Origin: Sorangium cellulosum So ce56
Lineage (GTDB): Bacteria; Myxococcota_A; Polyangia; Polyangiales; Polyangiaceae
Direction of reading: 5' to 3'
Assembly: GCF_000067165.1 (NCBI RefSeq)
Contig: NC_010162.1
Span: 12,078,501 to 12,142,500, forward strand
DNA length: 64,000 nucleotides
Part shown: piece after piece, positions 51,154 through 59,948 of the stretch
Numbering within the stretch: position 1 is the first letter of the stretch
Layout: the number at the start of each line of letters is the position of its first letter
Notes under the pieces: model-generated
The model's input: only the letters and a program-made list of their open reading frames with translations
What the model was told of the DNA's origin: nothing
The model's database searches: none
Position numbers and translations under genes: made by a program

Positions 51154-51849
51154 ATGATGCTTGCCTGGTCGTTCGCAGCGCGCACACCCGACGAAATCGC
51201 CCGACTCCTCCGCGCCCTCGGCAAGCACCGGTACGTGCGCGAGGTCGATCATCGGCTCCACTGGTCCGTCGATCACGCCCTGGCCGAGCTGCCGGAGTTC
51301 GCGCCGCACGCGTCGGCCTTCCAGGCGCGCCTCAAGAAGGAGCGCGCGCTCGAGCTCGGCTCGCGCGACCCTTCGCTGTGGCGCGAGGCGAAGACCGAGG
51401 ACGTGATCGCGGCCCTCACGGCGTTCTGGACCCCGGATGACGCGGCCCTGCGCTACCGGAGCCGCCTGCTCGAGGCGCTCGCGCGGACGGGCCTCCCCGA
51501 GGCCGCGCACGCCCCCTTCGCGTCGGCCCCGAACGAGCCCCCGCACCCGGAGCTCGTGATGCTCGACTGGGAGCTCTACCCCGTCGACGAGCTCGACGCC
51601 GACCGGCACGCCGGCGCGCTGGCCGCCATGGAAGAGGCCGAGGAGGCGGTCAACGCGTCGGCGCCGATCTACAACGAAGGGCCCGTCATGGCGGCGCCGG
51701 AGCTCTGCGAGGGAGCGCCGAACGGGGTGCTCGCGGACGACTTCCTCGTGTGGTCGGACGGGCCTTACAGCTACTCCGACTACGTGTTCCGCGGCGTCGC
51801 CAAGGCGGCGAAGCTCGTCGAGCCGCCGATCGGTTACCAGGATCTGTAA
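51154..51849 (+). CDS. Hypothetical soluble protein
   Basis: A 231-residue protein without signal peptide or membrane segments. It is acidic and helical in the first half (AARTPDEIARLLRALGKHRY, VREVDHRLHWSVDHALAEL), with an aromatic-rich C-terminus (DDFLVWSDGPYSYSDYVFRGVAKAAKLVEP). ATG 51154 is taken as the start. I recognise no family. It is convergent with the Ser/Thr kinase gene 23 bp away. Confidence 0.65.
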   Translation: MMLAWSFAARTPDEIARLLRALGKHRYVREVDHRLHWSVDHALAELPEFAPHASAFQARLKKERALELGSRDPSLWREAKTEDVIAALTAFWTPDDAALRYRSRLLEALARTGLPEAAHAPFASAPNEPPHPELVMLDWELYPVDELDADRHAGALAAMEEAEEAVNASAPIYNEGPVMAAPELCEGAPNGVLADDFLVWSDGPYSYSDYVFRGVAKAAKLVEPPIGYQDL

Positions 51850-51872
51850 CGGCCGCCCGCGGGCCCCGCGCG

Positions 51873-53864
51873 TCAGTAGGGATCGGGCTTCGGCGGCGGG
51901 ACGGTGGGATCCGCCTCGGCGGGGGGCTTGACGATCTTCGGGGTCGCCGTGGCCGCGGGGGCCGGCCCTCTCTGCGCGTGCGAGAGCGTCACCTCGAGCT
52001 CGATGTCCCGGTCGAACACGAGCATCCGTCGTTGCGTGGCGTGGCCTGGCGCGGAGACCTCGATCCGGTGCGCCGCGCCGTCCTTGATGAGCTTGCCGTC
52101 GAACGGGTTCGAGGGGAGCTCCACCCCGTCGACGAAGATCTTCGCGCTGGCGGGGCTCGCCTTGATCGAGGCGCGGAGGAGCGACGCGTCGGTCTGCTCG
52201 CGTGGCGCGCTGCTCGCGGCGGATGGCGGCGAGGGCTCCGGCGCGGGCAGCGCGCTCTCGGCCGGCGGCGGGGCCACGCGGAGGCTCTGCTGGACCGGAT
52301 CGCGAAGCTTCAGGTACAGCGTCGCGGCCCCGACGAGCGCGATGACCGCTGCGAACGCGACGAGCGGCAACCGGGAGCGCCGCGGCGCCGGCGCGGGCTG
52401 AACGGCCGTGGCCGGCTCGGTCCGCACGACGGCGTGGAGCGTCGCTTGCGGGGGGCTCGATCGGTGGAGGGCGCGCGTGGGCGCCGACGGCGAAGAGCCC
52501 GTGGTCGCGCCCTCCTCCTGCGCGGGAGGATCCGAGTCGAGCGCATCGCGCCCTGGCAGCGACGGCAGCCTCGGCGCGCGGCCGGCGAGCCACGCGCCCC
52601 CCGCCTCCGCGCCGTGCTCCTGCAGCTGCTTGAGCTGGCGATCGATGATCGCCCGGATCTCGGCTCGCTCGCCGGCGAACAGCTCGCGCATGAGCGCGCC
52701 GAGCTGCTCGGCCGTCACCTGCTCTTCGAGGCGTTCCGTGTAGCGAGCGAGCTCCGTGCGGAAGGCGGCGGCCGTCGCGTAGCGCTGGTCGGGCGAGTGC
52801 GCGAGCGCCTTGCCGCAGATGCGCGCGAGCTCGACGGGCACCTCGGGGCGCGCGGACCGCAGGTCCGGGATGTCCCGCATCAGGCGCGAGATGATCTGCG
52901 GATCGGACAGCCCACGCCAGAGGCGGCGGCCGGCGAGCATCTCCCAGAGGATGACGCCGGCCGAGAAGACGTCCGCGCGCCGATCGATCTGGGAAGAGTG
53001 CGAGAACGCCTGCTCCGGCGCCATGTACGCGACCTTGCCCTTCATCGTGCCGGTCTGCGTCTCGACGAGGCGGTGCGCGGCGAGCGCGATCCCGAAATCG
53101 ACGATCTTCACCTGCCCGTCGTAGGTGACGAAGATGTTGTGGGGGCTGATGTCGCGGTGAACGACGTTGAGCGGCGCCCCGTCGTAGTCGACGAGCTCGT
53201 GGGCGTAGTGGAGGCCGGCCAGCACCTCGCTGAGGATCCAGAACTGGATGGCGAACGGGATCGCCCGCGCTTGCTCTCGCGCGCGGGAGATCACCCGGCT
53301 CAGCGGCTGCCCGTCGAGGTACTCCATCGCGATGAAGTACTCGCCGTCCGCGAGGCCGACCTCGTTGGTCTGCACCACGTTGCGGTGGTTCAGGCGGGCG
53401 GCGAGGCGGGCCTCGTCGAGCAGCATGTCCCGGAACTCGGGCTCGTCGGCGATGTTGGGCCGGAGGCGCTTGATGACCTGCAGCTTGCTGAAGCCCGCCG
53501 GCCCCACCGCGACCGCCAGGTGCACGTCCGCCATGCCCCCGTGCCCGAGCGTCGCGATGAACCGGTATTTTCCGAAGCTCCGCGCGTGCCGATCCGAGGG
53601 CGACGGCGGCGCGTCAGGCGGCGCATCCCGGCCGACCGTGGTCGGCGCGTCGCGATCCGCGCGCCGCACCTGGACGGTGGGCGGGGGCTCGGGCGCGGGG
53701 ACGAGCCCCTGCCTGGAGACCAGGGTCCCGCCGTCGATCGCTGCCCGCACGCGCTCCGGCGGGCCCGAGGCGGCGAGCTCGTTGCTGCGGGCGGAGTCCG
53801 CCGCCCACTCAGCTTCCTCGATCGTCCCTTTGCGCTCGCCCACCGCCGAATGGTCCTGATCCAA
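51873..53864 (-). CDS. Ser/Thr protein kinase, membrane-anchored, PEGA-like extracellular tail
   Basis: A 663-residue Hanks-type kinase. After an Ala/Pro-rich N-terminal region (about 95 residues), the kinase domain begins GKYRFIATLGHGGMADVHLA (Gly loop), with Lys132 (VIKRLRPN), catalytic Asp238 in VVHRDISPHN and Asp256 in VDFGIAL; activation region GKVAYMAPEQ follows. All catalytic residues are present. One transmembrane helix lies at about 497-515. The C-terminal part, from about 570, shows KASPASAKIFVDGVELPSNPFDGKLIKDGAAHRIEVSAPGHA, the PEGA pattern for extracytoplasmic binding. The start is TTG 53864 or GTG 53843; neither is certain. It is divergent from the acyl-CoA ligase. Confidence 0.88.
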   Translation of the reverse strand: MDQDHSAVGERKGTIEEAEWAADSARSNELAASGPPERVRAAIDGGTLVSRQGLVPAPEPPPTVQVRRADRDAPTTVGRDAPPDAPPSPSDRHARSFGKYRFIATLGHGGMADVHLAVAVGPAGFSKLQVIKRLRPNIADEPEFRDMLLDEARLAARLNHRNVVQTNEVGLADGEYFIAMEYLDGQPLSRVISRAREQARAIPFAIQFWILSEVLAGLHYAHELVDYDGAPLNVVHRDISPHNIFVTYDGQVKIVDFGIALAAHRLVETQTGTMKGKVAYMAPEQAFSHSSQIDRRADVFSAGVILWEMLAGRRLWRGLSDPQIISRLMRDIPDLRSARPEVPVELARICGKALAHSPDQRYATAAAFRTELARYTERLEEQVTAEQLGALMRELFAGERAEIRAIIDRQLKQLQEHGAEAGGAWLAGRAPRLPSLPGRDALDSDPPAQEEGATTGSSPSAPTRALHRSSPPQATLHAVVRTEPATAVQPAPAPRRSRLPLVAFAAVIALVGAATLYLKLRDPVQQSLRVAPPPAESALPAPEPSPPSAASSAPREQTDASLLRASIKASPASAKIFVDGVELPSNPFDGKLIKDGAAHRIEVSAPGHATQRRMLVFDRDIELEVTLSHAQRGPAPAATATPKIVKPPAEADPTVPPPKPDPY

Positions 53865-54022
53865 AGACGTGCAGTCAAGCTGACGACAGCGCGGGCCAGC
53901 AACCCCGCGGCGTCTGCTGCTACTGTGCGGGACGCCACTCCCCCAGGCGGTCCCGGACCCCGGGCGGGTGCAGTAAAATTCGCCTGTGATTGCGCACCCT
54001 TGCCCGTGAACGAGGTAGCCCG

Positions 54023-55828
54023 ATGCCCTGTGACTCGATACCGCGGCGCCTGCTAGGCCAGGCGAAGGCGCGTCCCGAGGCTCCTGCCCACTACGTCAAG
54101 GAGGGGGGCTTCTGGAGGATGACCAGCTTCCGGGAGTACGCGGGCGAGGTGCGGCGCGCCGGCAAGGCGCTCCTCGCGCTCGGCCTCGAGCCCGGCGCCA
54201 CGGTCAGCCTCCTCGGCTTCAACCGGCCCGAGTGGGTGGTGCTCCACGTGGCCTGCATGGCGATCGGAGGCGCTCCCGCGGGCATCTACACGACGTGCTC
54301 GCCCGAGGAGGTGCGCCACGTCGTGCGCCATGCGGGGTCGCAGGTGGTGCTGGTCGAGGACAGGGCCCAGCTGGAGAAGGTGCTGAGCCAGTGGGATCGG
54401 CTGCCGCGGCTCTCGTGGGTGGTGCTGATGCGGGGCGCGGAGTTCGCGGGCGATCCGCGCGATCCGCGCGATCCGCGCGATCCGCGGATCCTGGCCTGGG
54501 ATGAGCTCCTCGCGCGGGGCGACCGCGTCTCGGACGAGCTGCTCGAGCAGCGGCTCGACGCGCTCGAGCCGAACGGCCTCGCGACGCTGCTCTACACCTC
54601 CGGGACGGTGGGGCCGCCGAAGGGGGTCATGCTGAGCCATGAGAACCTCACGCGCTCGGCGGACATAGGGGCGCGCCTCATCCCGTGCTCGTCCCGGGAC
54701 ATCGCGCTCTCCTACCTGCCTCTTTCGCACGTCGCCGAGCAGATGTTCACGATCCACATCCCGGCCTCGGTCGGCGCGGCCGTGTACTTCGCCGAGTCGA
54801 TGGCGGCGCTCGCCGACAACCTCAAGGAGGTGCGGCCTACCGCCTTCTTCGGGGTCCCGCGCGTCTGGGAGAAGCTGAGGGCCGGGATCGACGCGAAGCT
54901 CTCCGGCGCGAAGGGTTTGCAGAAAATCATGCTCGATCAAGCGAGGCGCGTCGGGCTCCAGCACAGCGAGCTCCGCGCCCGAGGCGAGCCGCCGGGGCCG
55001 CTGCTCGCGCTCCAGCACCGCGCCTTCGACACGCTGGTCTACGCGAAGGTGAAGGCGGCCGTGGGGCTCGGCCGGGCGCACGCGTTCAGCAGCGGCGCGG
55101 CCCCCATCGCGAAGGAGGTCCTCGAGTTCTTCGCGTCGCTCGACATCCTGATCACCGAGGTCTACGGCCAGTCCGAGGTGACCGGCGCGACGAGCTACAA
55201 CGTCCCGGGCCGGACGAAGCTCGGCTCCGTGGGGCCGTCGGTGCCAGGCATGGACGTGAAGATCGCGGACGACGGCGAGATCCTCGTGAAGGGGCCGACC
55301 GTGTTCCTCGGCTACTACGAGGATCCAGAGGCGACCGCGCAGGCCCTGGTCGACGGCTGGCTCCACTCGGGGGATCTCGGCCGATTCGACGAGGAAGGGT
55401 TCCTCCACCTCACCGGGCGGAAGAAGGAGATCCTCATCACGGCCGGCGGAAAGAACATCTCGCCCAAGAACATCGAGGAGGCGCTCAAGCGCCACGACCT
55501 CATCGCCGAGGCGGTGGTCGTCGGCGATGGGCGCAAGTTCCTCACGGCCCTGCTCGTGCTGGCCCCCGACGCGGTGAAGCGCCTCTCGGCCGAGCGCGGG
55601 CTCGGCCGCGAGCTCTCGCACGCGTCGCCCGAGATCAGGGAGGCCGTGCAGCGGGCCGTCGACGAGGTGAACGGCGAGCTCGCGCAGGTCGAGACGATCA
55701 AGAAGTTCTCGATCCTGCCGCGCGGCTTCACCATCGAGGACGGCGAGCTGACGCCGACGCTCAAGATCAAGCGGCGCAATGTGAGCCAGAATTTTGCGCG
55801 CGAGATCGAGGCGATGTACGCCGAGTAA
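54023..55828 (+). CDS. Long-chain acyl-CoA ligase (AMP-forming)
   Basis: A 601-residue ANL superfamily ligase that activates a fatty acid with ATP and CoA. The AMP-binding P-loop is LLYTSGTVGPPKGVMLSHENL, followed by FFGVPRVWEKL (the linker motif of long-chain ligases), EVYGQSEVTGATSYN, the adenylate motif HSGDLGRFDEEGFLHLTGRKKEILITAGGKNISPKNIE, and the C-terminal TPTLKIKRRNV lysine. All motifs for catalysis are present. A (DPR)4 segment encoded by a 9-bp tandem repeat lies near residue 145. ATG 54023 is used. The next gene starts 3 bp after the stop. Confidence 0.92.
   Translation: MPCDSIPRRLLGQAKARPEAPAHYVKEGGFWRMTSFREYAGEVRRAGKALLALGLEPGATVSLLGFNRPEWVVLHVACMAIGGAPAGIYTTCSPEEVRHVVRHAGSQVVLVEDRAQLEKVLSQWDRLPRLSWVVLMRGAEFAGDPRDPRDPRDPRILAWDELLARGDRVSDELLEQRLDALEPNGLATLLYTSGTVGPPKGVMLSHENLTRSADIGARLIPCSSRDIALSYLPLSHVAEQMFTIHIPASVGAAVYFAESMAALADNLKEVRPTAFFGVPRVWEKLRAGIDAKLSGAKGLQKIMLDQARRVGLQHSELRARGEPPGPLLALQHRAFDTLVYAKVKAAVGLGRAHAFSSGAAPIAKEVLEFFASLDILITEVYGQSEVTGATSYNVPGRTKLGSVGPSVPGMDVKIADDGEILVKGPTVFLGYYEDPEATAQALVDGWLHSGDLGRFDEEGFLHLTGRKKEILITAGGKNISPKNIEEALKRHDLIAEAVVVGDGRKFLTALLVLAPDAVKRLSAERGLGRELSHASPEIREAVQRAVDEVNGELAQVETIKKFSILPRGFTIEDGELTPTLKIKRRNVSQNFAREIEAMYAE
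54452..54487. repeat. Four 9-bp tandem repeats inside the acyl-CoA ligase gene
   Basis: Units 54452-54460, 54461-54469, 54470-54478 and 54479-54487 encode DPR four times; only the last unit differs (its last base). The unit length is a multiple of three, so slippage would change a loop length without breaking the frame. Confidence 0.85.
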
Positions 55829-55831
55829 TTC

Positions 55832-56545
55832 ATGCGCAACGAGCCTGCTACAGCCGTCTCCTTCGACTTCGGCCAGACCCTGGTGGAGCTCGACACCGGG
55901 CTGCTCTCCGCCCGCCTCGCCGAGCGGGGCATCGCCGCGCCTCGGGAGCGGCTGGACGGGCCGGTGGACGAGGGCTGGCGCGCGTACAACGAGGCGATCC
56001 AGCGCGGGTTCGGCGGCCACCCGTGGAAGATCATGATGCGCCGCCTGCTCGAGGCGGGCGGCGTCGAGGCCAGCGCGCTCGACGCGGCGGTCGACTGGCT
56101 CTGGACGGAGCAGCCGCGGAAGAACCTCTGGCGCCGGCCGATCGCGGGGATGATCGACGTCGTGATCGAGCTCCGGCAGGCCGGCGTGCCGGTCGCGGTG
56201 CTGTCGAACTCGGAGGGCCGGCTCGAGGAGCTGATCGAAGAGCTCGGCTGGTCGGCGCACTTCGTGGCGGTGGCGGACTCGGGGCGGCTCGGGTTCGAGA
56301 AGCCGGGCAGGGAGATCTTCGCGTGGACGGCCGAGCGCCTCGGCGCGCCGCTCGCCGCGGTGGTCCACGTCGGCGATTCCTTCGCCGCCGACGTCGGCGG
56401 CGCCCTCGCGGCAGGGATGCGGGCCGTCTGGTTCAAGGGGGACCCGACGCGGGCCGCGGAGGTGTCCCAGGCCGAGCGGATGGCGGTGTGCGACGGCGCG
56501 GAGGCGCTGCGCCGCGTGCTCCGGGCGTTCGGCATCCGCTTCTAG
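55832..56545 (+). CDS. HAD family hydrolase
   Basis: A 237-residue haloacid-dehalogenase-type phosphatase. Motif I reads FDFGQTL, a DxGxT variant seen in many HADs, with the nucleophile Asp. Motif II is in AVLSNSEGR, the Lys of motif III is in FEKPGREIF, and motif IV is VHVGDSFAADVGGALAAGM. It starts at ATG 55832, 3 bp after the ligase stop, so it is very probably translated with it. Substrate unknown; typical of small phosphate esters. Confidence 0.87.
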   Translation: MRNEPATAVSFDFGQTLVELDTGLLSARLAERGIAAPRERLDGPVDEGWRAYNEAIQRGFGGHPWKIMMRRLLEAGGVEASALDAAVDWLWTEQPRKNLWRRPIAGMIDVVIELRQAGVPVAVLSNSEGRLEELIEELGWSAHFVAVADSGRLGFEKPGREIFAWTAERLGAPLAAVVHVGDSFAADVGGALAAGMRAVWFKGDPTRAAEVSQAERMAVCDGAEALRRVLRAFGIRF

Positions 56546-56852
56546 CCGTGCGCTGCCGCGCGCCGTCGTGCGGCCAGCGATCTCCAGGAGCCCGTCACCT
56601 GGCGAGCGCGGCCCGTCGGCGCGGCGCTCGCGCGCGAGGTCGCGAGGTCGCGAGGTCCACTAGCGCGTCGCGCGCTCGCCCTTCCGTCCGTGAGCACGAA
56701 CGTCCCGGAAGGCGCTCCGCCCCGCGCTCGTCGCGCGCGCTTCTCCGCTGGCTCTCCTCGTCCAGCTGCCCCGCGCCGGTGGGTCGGTCTCCGGATCGTG
56801 CAGCCGATGCACGTCGCGCGGTGGTTCGGGCATTGCTGGAGACCGGTTCACG
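56546..56852. other. Intergenic region upstream of stress-type small genes
   Basis: About 300 bp without a convincing gene; overlapping open frames are Arg-rich and unlikely. It contains the short repeat GCGAGGTCGCGAGGTCGCGAGG (three 8-bp GCGAGGTC units around 56634-56655). The promoter of the following two small membrane-protein genes must lie here. Confidence 0.35.
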
Positions 56853-57062
56853 ATGATCGCCAACGATGCAGACATCGAACAAGAGTCCGGACGCCGGGAG
56901 CGGCGAGCGAACGTTCCCGCCGCCGTCCCTCGCCTCTTCGGCGAGGTCCGCCGCGCGGACGAGCGGCTCGTCTCGCTCGTGCAAGAGCGCCCTGTGGCCA
57001 CGCTCCTCGCGGTGGCCGCCGTGGGCTACCTGATCGGACGGGTCGTTACACGGCTGAGTTGA
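56853..57062 (+). CDS. Small membrane-anchored protein (ElaB/YqjD-like)
   Basis: A 69-residue protein with a charged N-terminal helical part (ANVPAAVPRLFGEVRRADERLVSLV) and a C-terminal transmembrane helix (PVATLLAVAAVGYLIGRVVTRL). This is the layout of the DUF883/ElaB-YqjD group of C-tail-anchored, stress-induced inner-membrane proteins. It is followed 10 bp later by a second protein of similar kind, and a GAGGAGGT ribosome-binding site lies between them. Confidence 0.68.
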   Translation: MIANDADIEQESGRRERRANVPAAVPRLFGEVRRADERLVSLVQERPVATLLAVAAVGYLIGRVVTRLS

Positions 57063-57072
57063 GGAGGTCATC

Positions 57073-57384
57073 ATGACGGCAGGTGAGGTCGAGGCCGAAG
57101 GGGAGCGCGACGCGCGGGAGATGGTGAATGACGCGCTCAGCCGGCTCGACGCGGCGGAGGTCAAGCGGGCGGTCTCGGCGTTCGCGCGGGACAACCCGCA
57201 CGTGGCGATCGCAGCGGCGGCCGGGCTGGGGTTTCTGCTCGGCGGGGGCCTGACGCCGCGCGTGCTCAGCAGGCTCGGGTCGCTCGCGACGCGCAGCTAC
57301 GTCAAGAGCGCGCTGGCCCAGGCGGTCGAGCTCGTCCTCGATGAGCAGACGCGGTCCCAGAGCCATCTCGGCGCGTCGCCCTGA
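57073..57384 (+). CDS. Small membrane protein (DUF883-like)
   Basis: A 103-residue protein with an N-terminal charged helix (REMVNDALSRLDAAEVKRAVSAFARDNPHVAIAAAAGLGFLLGGGL) that includes one transmembrane segment, then a helical tail (YVKSALAQAVELVLDEQT). ATG 57073 follows a near-perfect Shine-Dalgarno (GAGGAGG). It belongs with the preceding small gene in one operon of stress-type membrane proteins. Confidence 0.68.
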   Translation: MTAGEVEAEGERDAREMVNDALSRLDAAEVKRAVSAFARDNPHVAIAAAAGLGFLLGGGLTPRVLSRLGSLATRSYVKSALAQAVELVLDEQTRSQSHLGASP

Positions 57385-57441
57385 TCCAGCAGGCACCTGC
57401 CGCGCGTCACCGCGTCACCTTGGCTGAAGGTGGGGTCGTTT

Positions 57442-57513
57442 GAACCGCCAACGACGCCAAGCTCGCCAAGATTTTTGAGGTTTTCTCGGCGCCCTTCGCG
57501 GGTTGGCGGCTTC
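57442..57513. repeat. Inverted-repeat element, GCCAA/TTGGC-rich
   Basis: The left arm (57442-57470, CCGCCAACGACGCCAAGctCGCCAAG) and the right arm (57485-57513, TCGGCGCCCTTCGCGGGTTGGCGG) are imperfectly complementary around an AT-rich loop (ATTTTTGAGGTTTT). It lies between two convergent gene ends (57384 and 57609), so it could act as a bidirectional terminator; however, the composition resembles dispersed palindromic repeats. Confidence 0.6.
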
Positions 57514-57608
57514 ATCACGGGCGCGTCCGGCCGCGTCCGGACGTGGATCGCGGCTCGCCCGTCGCTCGTTCGCAAGATCGCTGGGCCACGCCGGGCGCAG
57601 GTCCTCCT

Positions 57609-58124
57609 TCAGGCCCTGCGGTTGCAGGTCTTGCGGATGCGGCGACCGCCGCTCTCGCTCAGCACCTCTTCAACGCTGCGGGAAACATCGGGCAAGCACC
57701 GCACGGAGAGCAACGCGCCGCCGCCGGCGCCGCCGTCGTCGAGACGGCGCGCCTCGTACTCGGGCAGGCGCGCGCCGAGGACGGCGCCGAGCAGTGTGCC
57801 GGCAGCGCCGGCGGCGCCCGCTCCCGCGAGGCACGCGACGATGGGCCCCGCCAGGAACGCGTCGAGCCGCGGAATGATCAGCGCGCCTCCTGCCGTGATC
57901 GCCGCGAGCGTACCGCCGACGAGCCCTCCGATCACAGCGCCCAGGGCGGCCCCTTCGGACGCCTTGCTGTGGATCGTGAGCTCGATCTCGTCCAGACGGG
58001 AGTGCTGCCTGGGTACCATGCTGATGTCCTCGGCCGCGACGCCCAGGGCGAGGAGGCGGCCAAGTGCGCCCGCGGCTTCCGTGCGACCTGGGAAGAATGC
58101 AGTGAGCGTCCGGTAATACATCAT
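57609..58124 (-). CDS. DUF1269/YflT-like general stress protein with glycine-rich membrane part
   Basis: A 171-residue protein. The N-terminal FFPGRTEAAGALGRLLALGVAAEDISMVP segment matches stress proteins such as YflT/GsiB-17M types. A Gly/Ala-rich hydrophobic middle (AALGAVIGGLVGGTLAAITAGGALI and ACLAGAGAAGAAGTLLGAVL) is glycine-zipper-like and likely membrane-inserting. The C-terminal SVRCLPDVSRSVEEVLSESGGRR is a soluble strand-helix. The start is ATG 58124 (or the adjacent one). It is on the minus strand with the YtxH-like gene and may form a stress operon with it. Confidence 0.68.
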   Translation of the reverse strand: MMYYRTLTAFFPGRTEAAGALGRLLALGVAAEDISMVPRQHSRLDEIELTIHSKASEGAALGAVIGGLVGGTLAAITAGGALIIPRLDAFLAGPIVACLAGAGAAGAAGTLLGAVLGARLPEYEARRLDDGGAGGGALLSVRCLPDVSRSVEEVLSESGGRRIRKTCNRRA

Positions 58125-58312
58125 TCGACGAGTGCCCCTGTGCCGCGGTTCGCGAGGTGTCTCGTTCAATCCATCTGCTCTCGGAAAAGCATCGCTTGTG
58201 CCGCTCCGGCTGCGCAGATGTCGCTCGGCTGCTGGAGCACATCCCGGGAAATGATGGAAGGCGCCGCTCCGCGCGTGGGCGGTGCGGCGCCTTCGCGCCC
58301 CCTGGAGCTCGC

Positions 58313-58630
58313 TCAGCGGGCGCCGAGCTCGTTGGAGTACGAGCCGGTGCTCTCCTGGAGCTTCTCCTGGATCTGGTCCTGGGTCCGCTGCGCAGCGCCC
58401 AGGGCGCGCTCCTTGGCCCTCTCCGCGCGCTCGCGCAGCCGGCTCGTGCTGTCGCGCAGCCGGCGGCGCGCCTCGTCACCTGACGTCGGCGCGACCAGGA
58501 CGCCAACCCCGACGCCCATGGCGACGCCGAGGCCGAGCCCGAGCGACAGGGGAACGATCCAATCGAGTGAGCTCCTTTTCCTGTAGGGGAACATGTCGGC
58601 CATGTAATGGACGAGATCGTCTGCCTTCAT
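58313..58630 (-). CDS. YtxH domain-containing protein
   Basis: A 105-residue membrane protein. After a short soluble start (DDLVHYMADMFPYRKRS) comes one glycine-rich transmembrane helix (WIVPLSLGLGLGVAMGVGVGVLVAP) directly followed by the YtxH-typical TSGDEARRRLRDSTSRLRERAERAKERALG helix. Such proteins are general-stress membrane proteins. It lies 188 bp upstream of the DUF1269-like gene on the same strand. Confidence 0.78.
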   Translation of the reverse strand: MKADDLVHYMADMFPYRKRSSLDWIVPLSLGLGLGVAMGVGVGVLVAPTSGDEARRRLRDSTSRLRERAERAKERALGAAQRTQDQIQEKLQESTGSYSNELGAR

Positions 58631-58820
58631 TGTGGCTCCGTCGGTTCGTATCGCGTGGGGGCGCGTAACGCGTATCCCTCAGCGTGGATTCACGTGGCTG
58701 GAACAGTGACCGGCGGGACGTGAGGCAGCGCGCATGCCAAGGGCATATTGCGCACGGAGGGGGCAGGGCAGGGGGCTGCCCCGCCCCGAGGAGCGATCGC
58801 GGCGGAGGAGCGCCGCGGCG

Positions 58821-59948
58821 TTACCGGCAGAAGCCGTCGATGCAGATCTTGCCTTCGCTGCAGGGCGTCTCGGGATCGCAGTCGCCGCCGAGGTTCTCGC
58901 TCGATCCGCAGACCTGGTGCTCGCCGGAGAACGTCGCCACCGTCCTGCACTCGCTCAGCGAGGGCGACTGGTTGTCGCAGGCGTTCGGGTTCGGCTGGCC
59001 GCACGAGATGTAGCAGCTGTGGTGCAGACAGATCGACCCCGGCGCGCAGACGTCCTGCGCTCCATCCTCGCCGCACACGAAGTTGCTCGACTGATTCGGG
59101 ATGCAGCCGTTCTCGACCCAGACGTCGCCCTCGGGGCAGGTGGCGCCGTCGCTCCTCGGAACACAGGCGCCGTCGACGCAGACGGCGGAGGGGCCGCCGC
59201 AGTCGTCGGTGATGACGCAGGGCTGCGCAGGGTGGGAGCAGATGCCGAGGGTCGCGTCGCAACGGTAGCTGCTGGGGCAGTCCGCGTCCTCGCTGCAGGC
59301 GGGCGTGCATTTGCCCTCGACGCACTTGTCGTTGACCGGACACTGCGTCTGATCGAAGCACTGGTCCTGAGGCGCGGTGCAGATGCCGCTGACGCAGAGG
59401 TAGTCAGCGCCGAGGCGGGCGCAGTCGGCGTCGGCGCCGCACGCGGCCGGGGTCGCCGGCACGCAGGTCGCATCGTCCTCGTCGCCCTCGCAGACATAGC
59501 CGTGGATGCAGCCGAGCGGCTCGCCGCTCGGAAGGACCTGATCGCAGCTGCCGGGCTGACACGTGCCATCCGGCGCGCAGGTCTCGCCATCGGCGCAGTC
59601 GTCCGGGTTGCCGCAGTACACGACGCCGCCCGGGGCCCCGCCGCTGCCCCCCTCCCCGGAGGAGCCGCTCGCGACGCAGGCGGCGGTGTGGTCGTCGGCG
59701 ATGACGCACTCGAAGCCCCGGCTACATCCCCAGGTCGTGCAGTCGCCGATGTGGCATTGGTTGTCCTCGCCACAGGTCTCGTTGATCCAGCAGTCGGCTG
59801 GCCCGTCACAGCCGCTCGGGATGCCGGGCGTGCAGTCCTCGACGACTGCATCACAGAAGGGGCTGTCGGCGTCGTCGTCGTAGATGGGGCAACCCGCGAG
59901 GAGGGGCGCCAGCACGCTCGCGAGACCCAGCAGAGTAAGTCGCTTCAT
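58821..59948 (-). CDS. Cysteine-rich lipoprotein with EGF/Dickkopf-like repeats
   Basis: A 375-residue outer-surface protein. The signal peptide ends LLAGC (lipobox, Cys20). The rest contains more than 35 cysteines in repeats of the type CxxxxDCxxxxxCxxGxC: DCWINETCGEDNQCHIGDC, DCADGETCAPDGTCQPGSC, QCPVNDKCVEGKC, DCPSSYRCDATLGIC. This is the disulfide-rich cassette common in predatory myxobacteria. No catalytic motif. ATG 59948 is chosen for the signal peptide. It is divergent from the zinc-ribbon gene. Confidence 0.85.
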   Translation of the reverse strand: MKRLTLLGLASVLAPLLAGCPIYDDDADSPFCDAVVEDCTPGIPSGCDGPADCWINETCGEDNQCHIGDCTTWGCSRGFECVIADDHTAACVASGSSGEGGSGGAPGGVVYCGNPDDCADGETCAPDGTCQPGSCDQVLPSGEPLGCIHGYVCEGDEDDATCVPATPAACGADADCARLGADYLCVSGICTAPQDQCFDQTQCPVNDKCVEGKCTPACSEDADCPSSYRCDATLGICSHPAQPCVITDDCGGPSAVCVDGACVPRSDGATCPEGDVWVENGCIPNQSSNFVCGEDGAQDVCAPGSICLHHSCYISCGQPNPNACDNQSPSLSECRTVATFSGEHQVCGSSENLGGDCDPETPCSEGKICIDGFCR

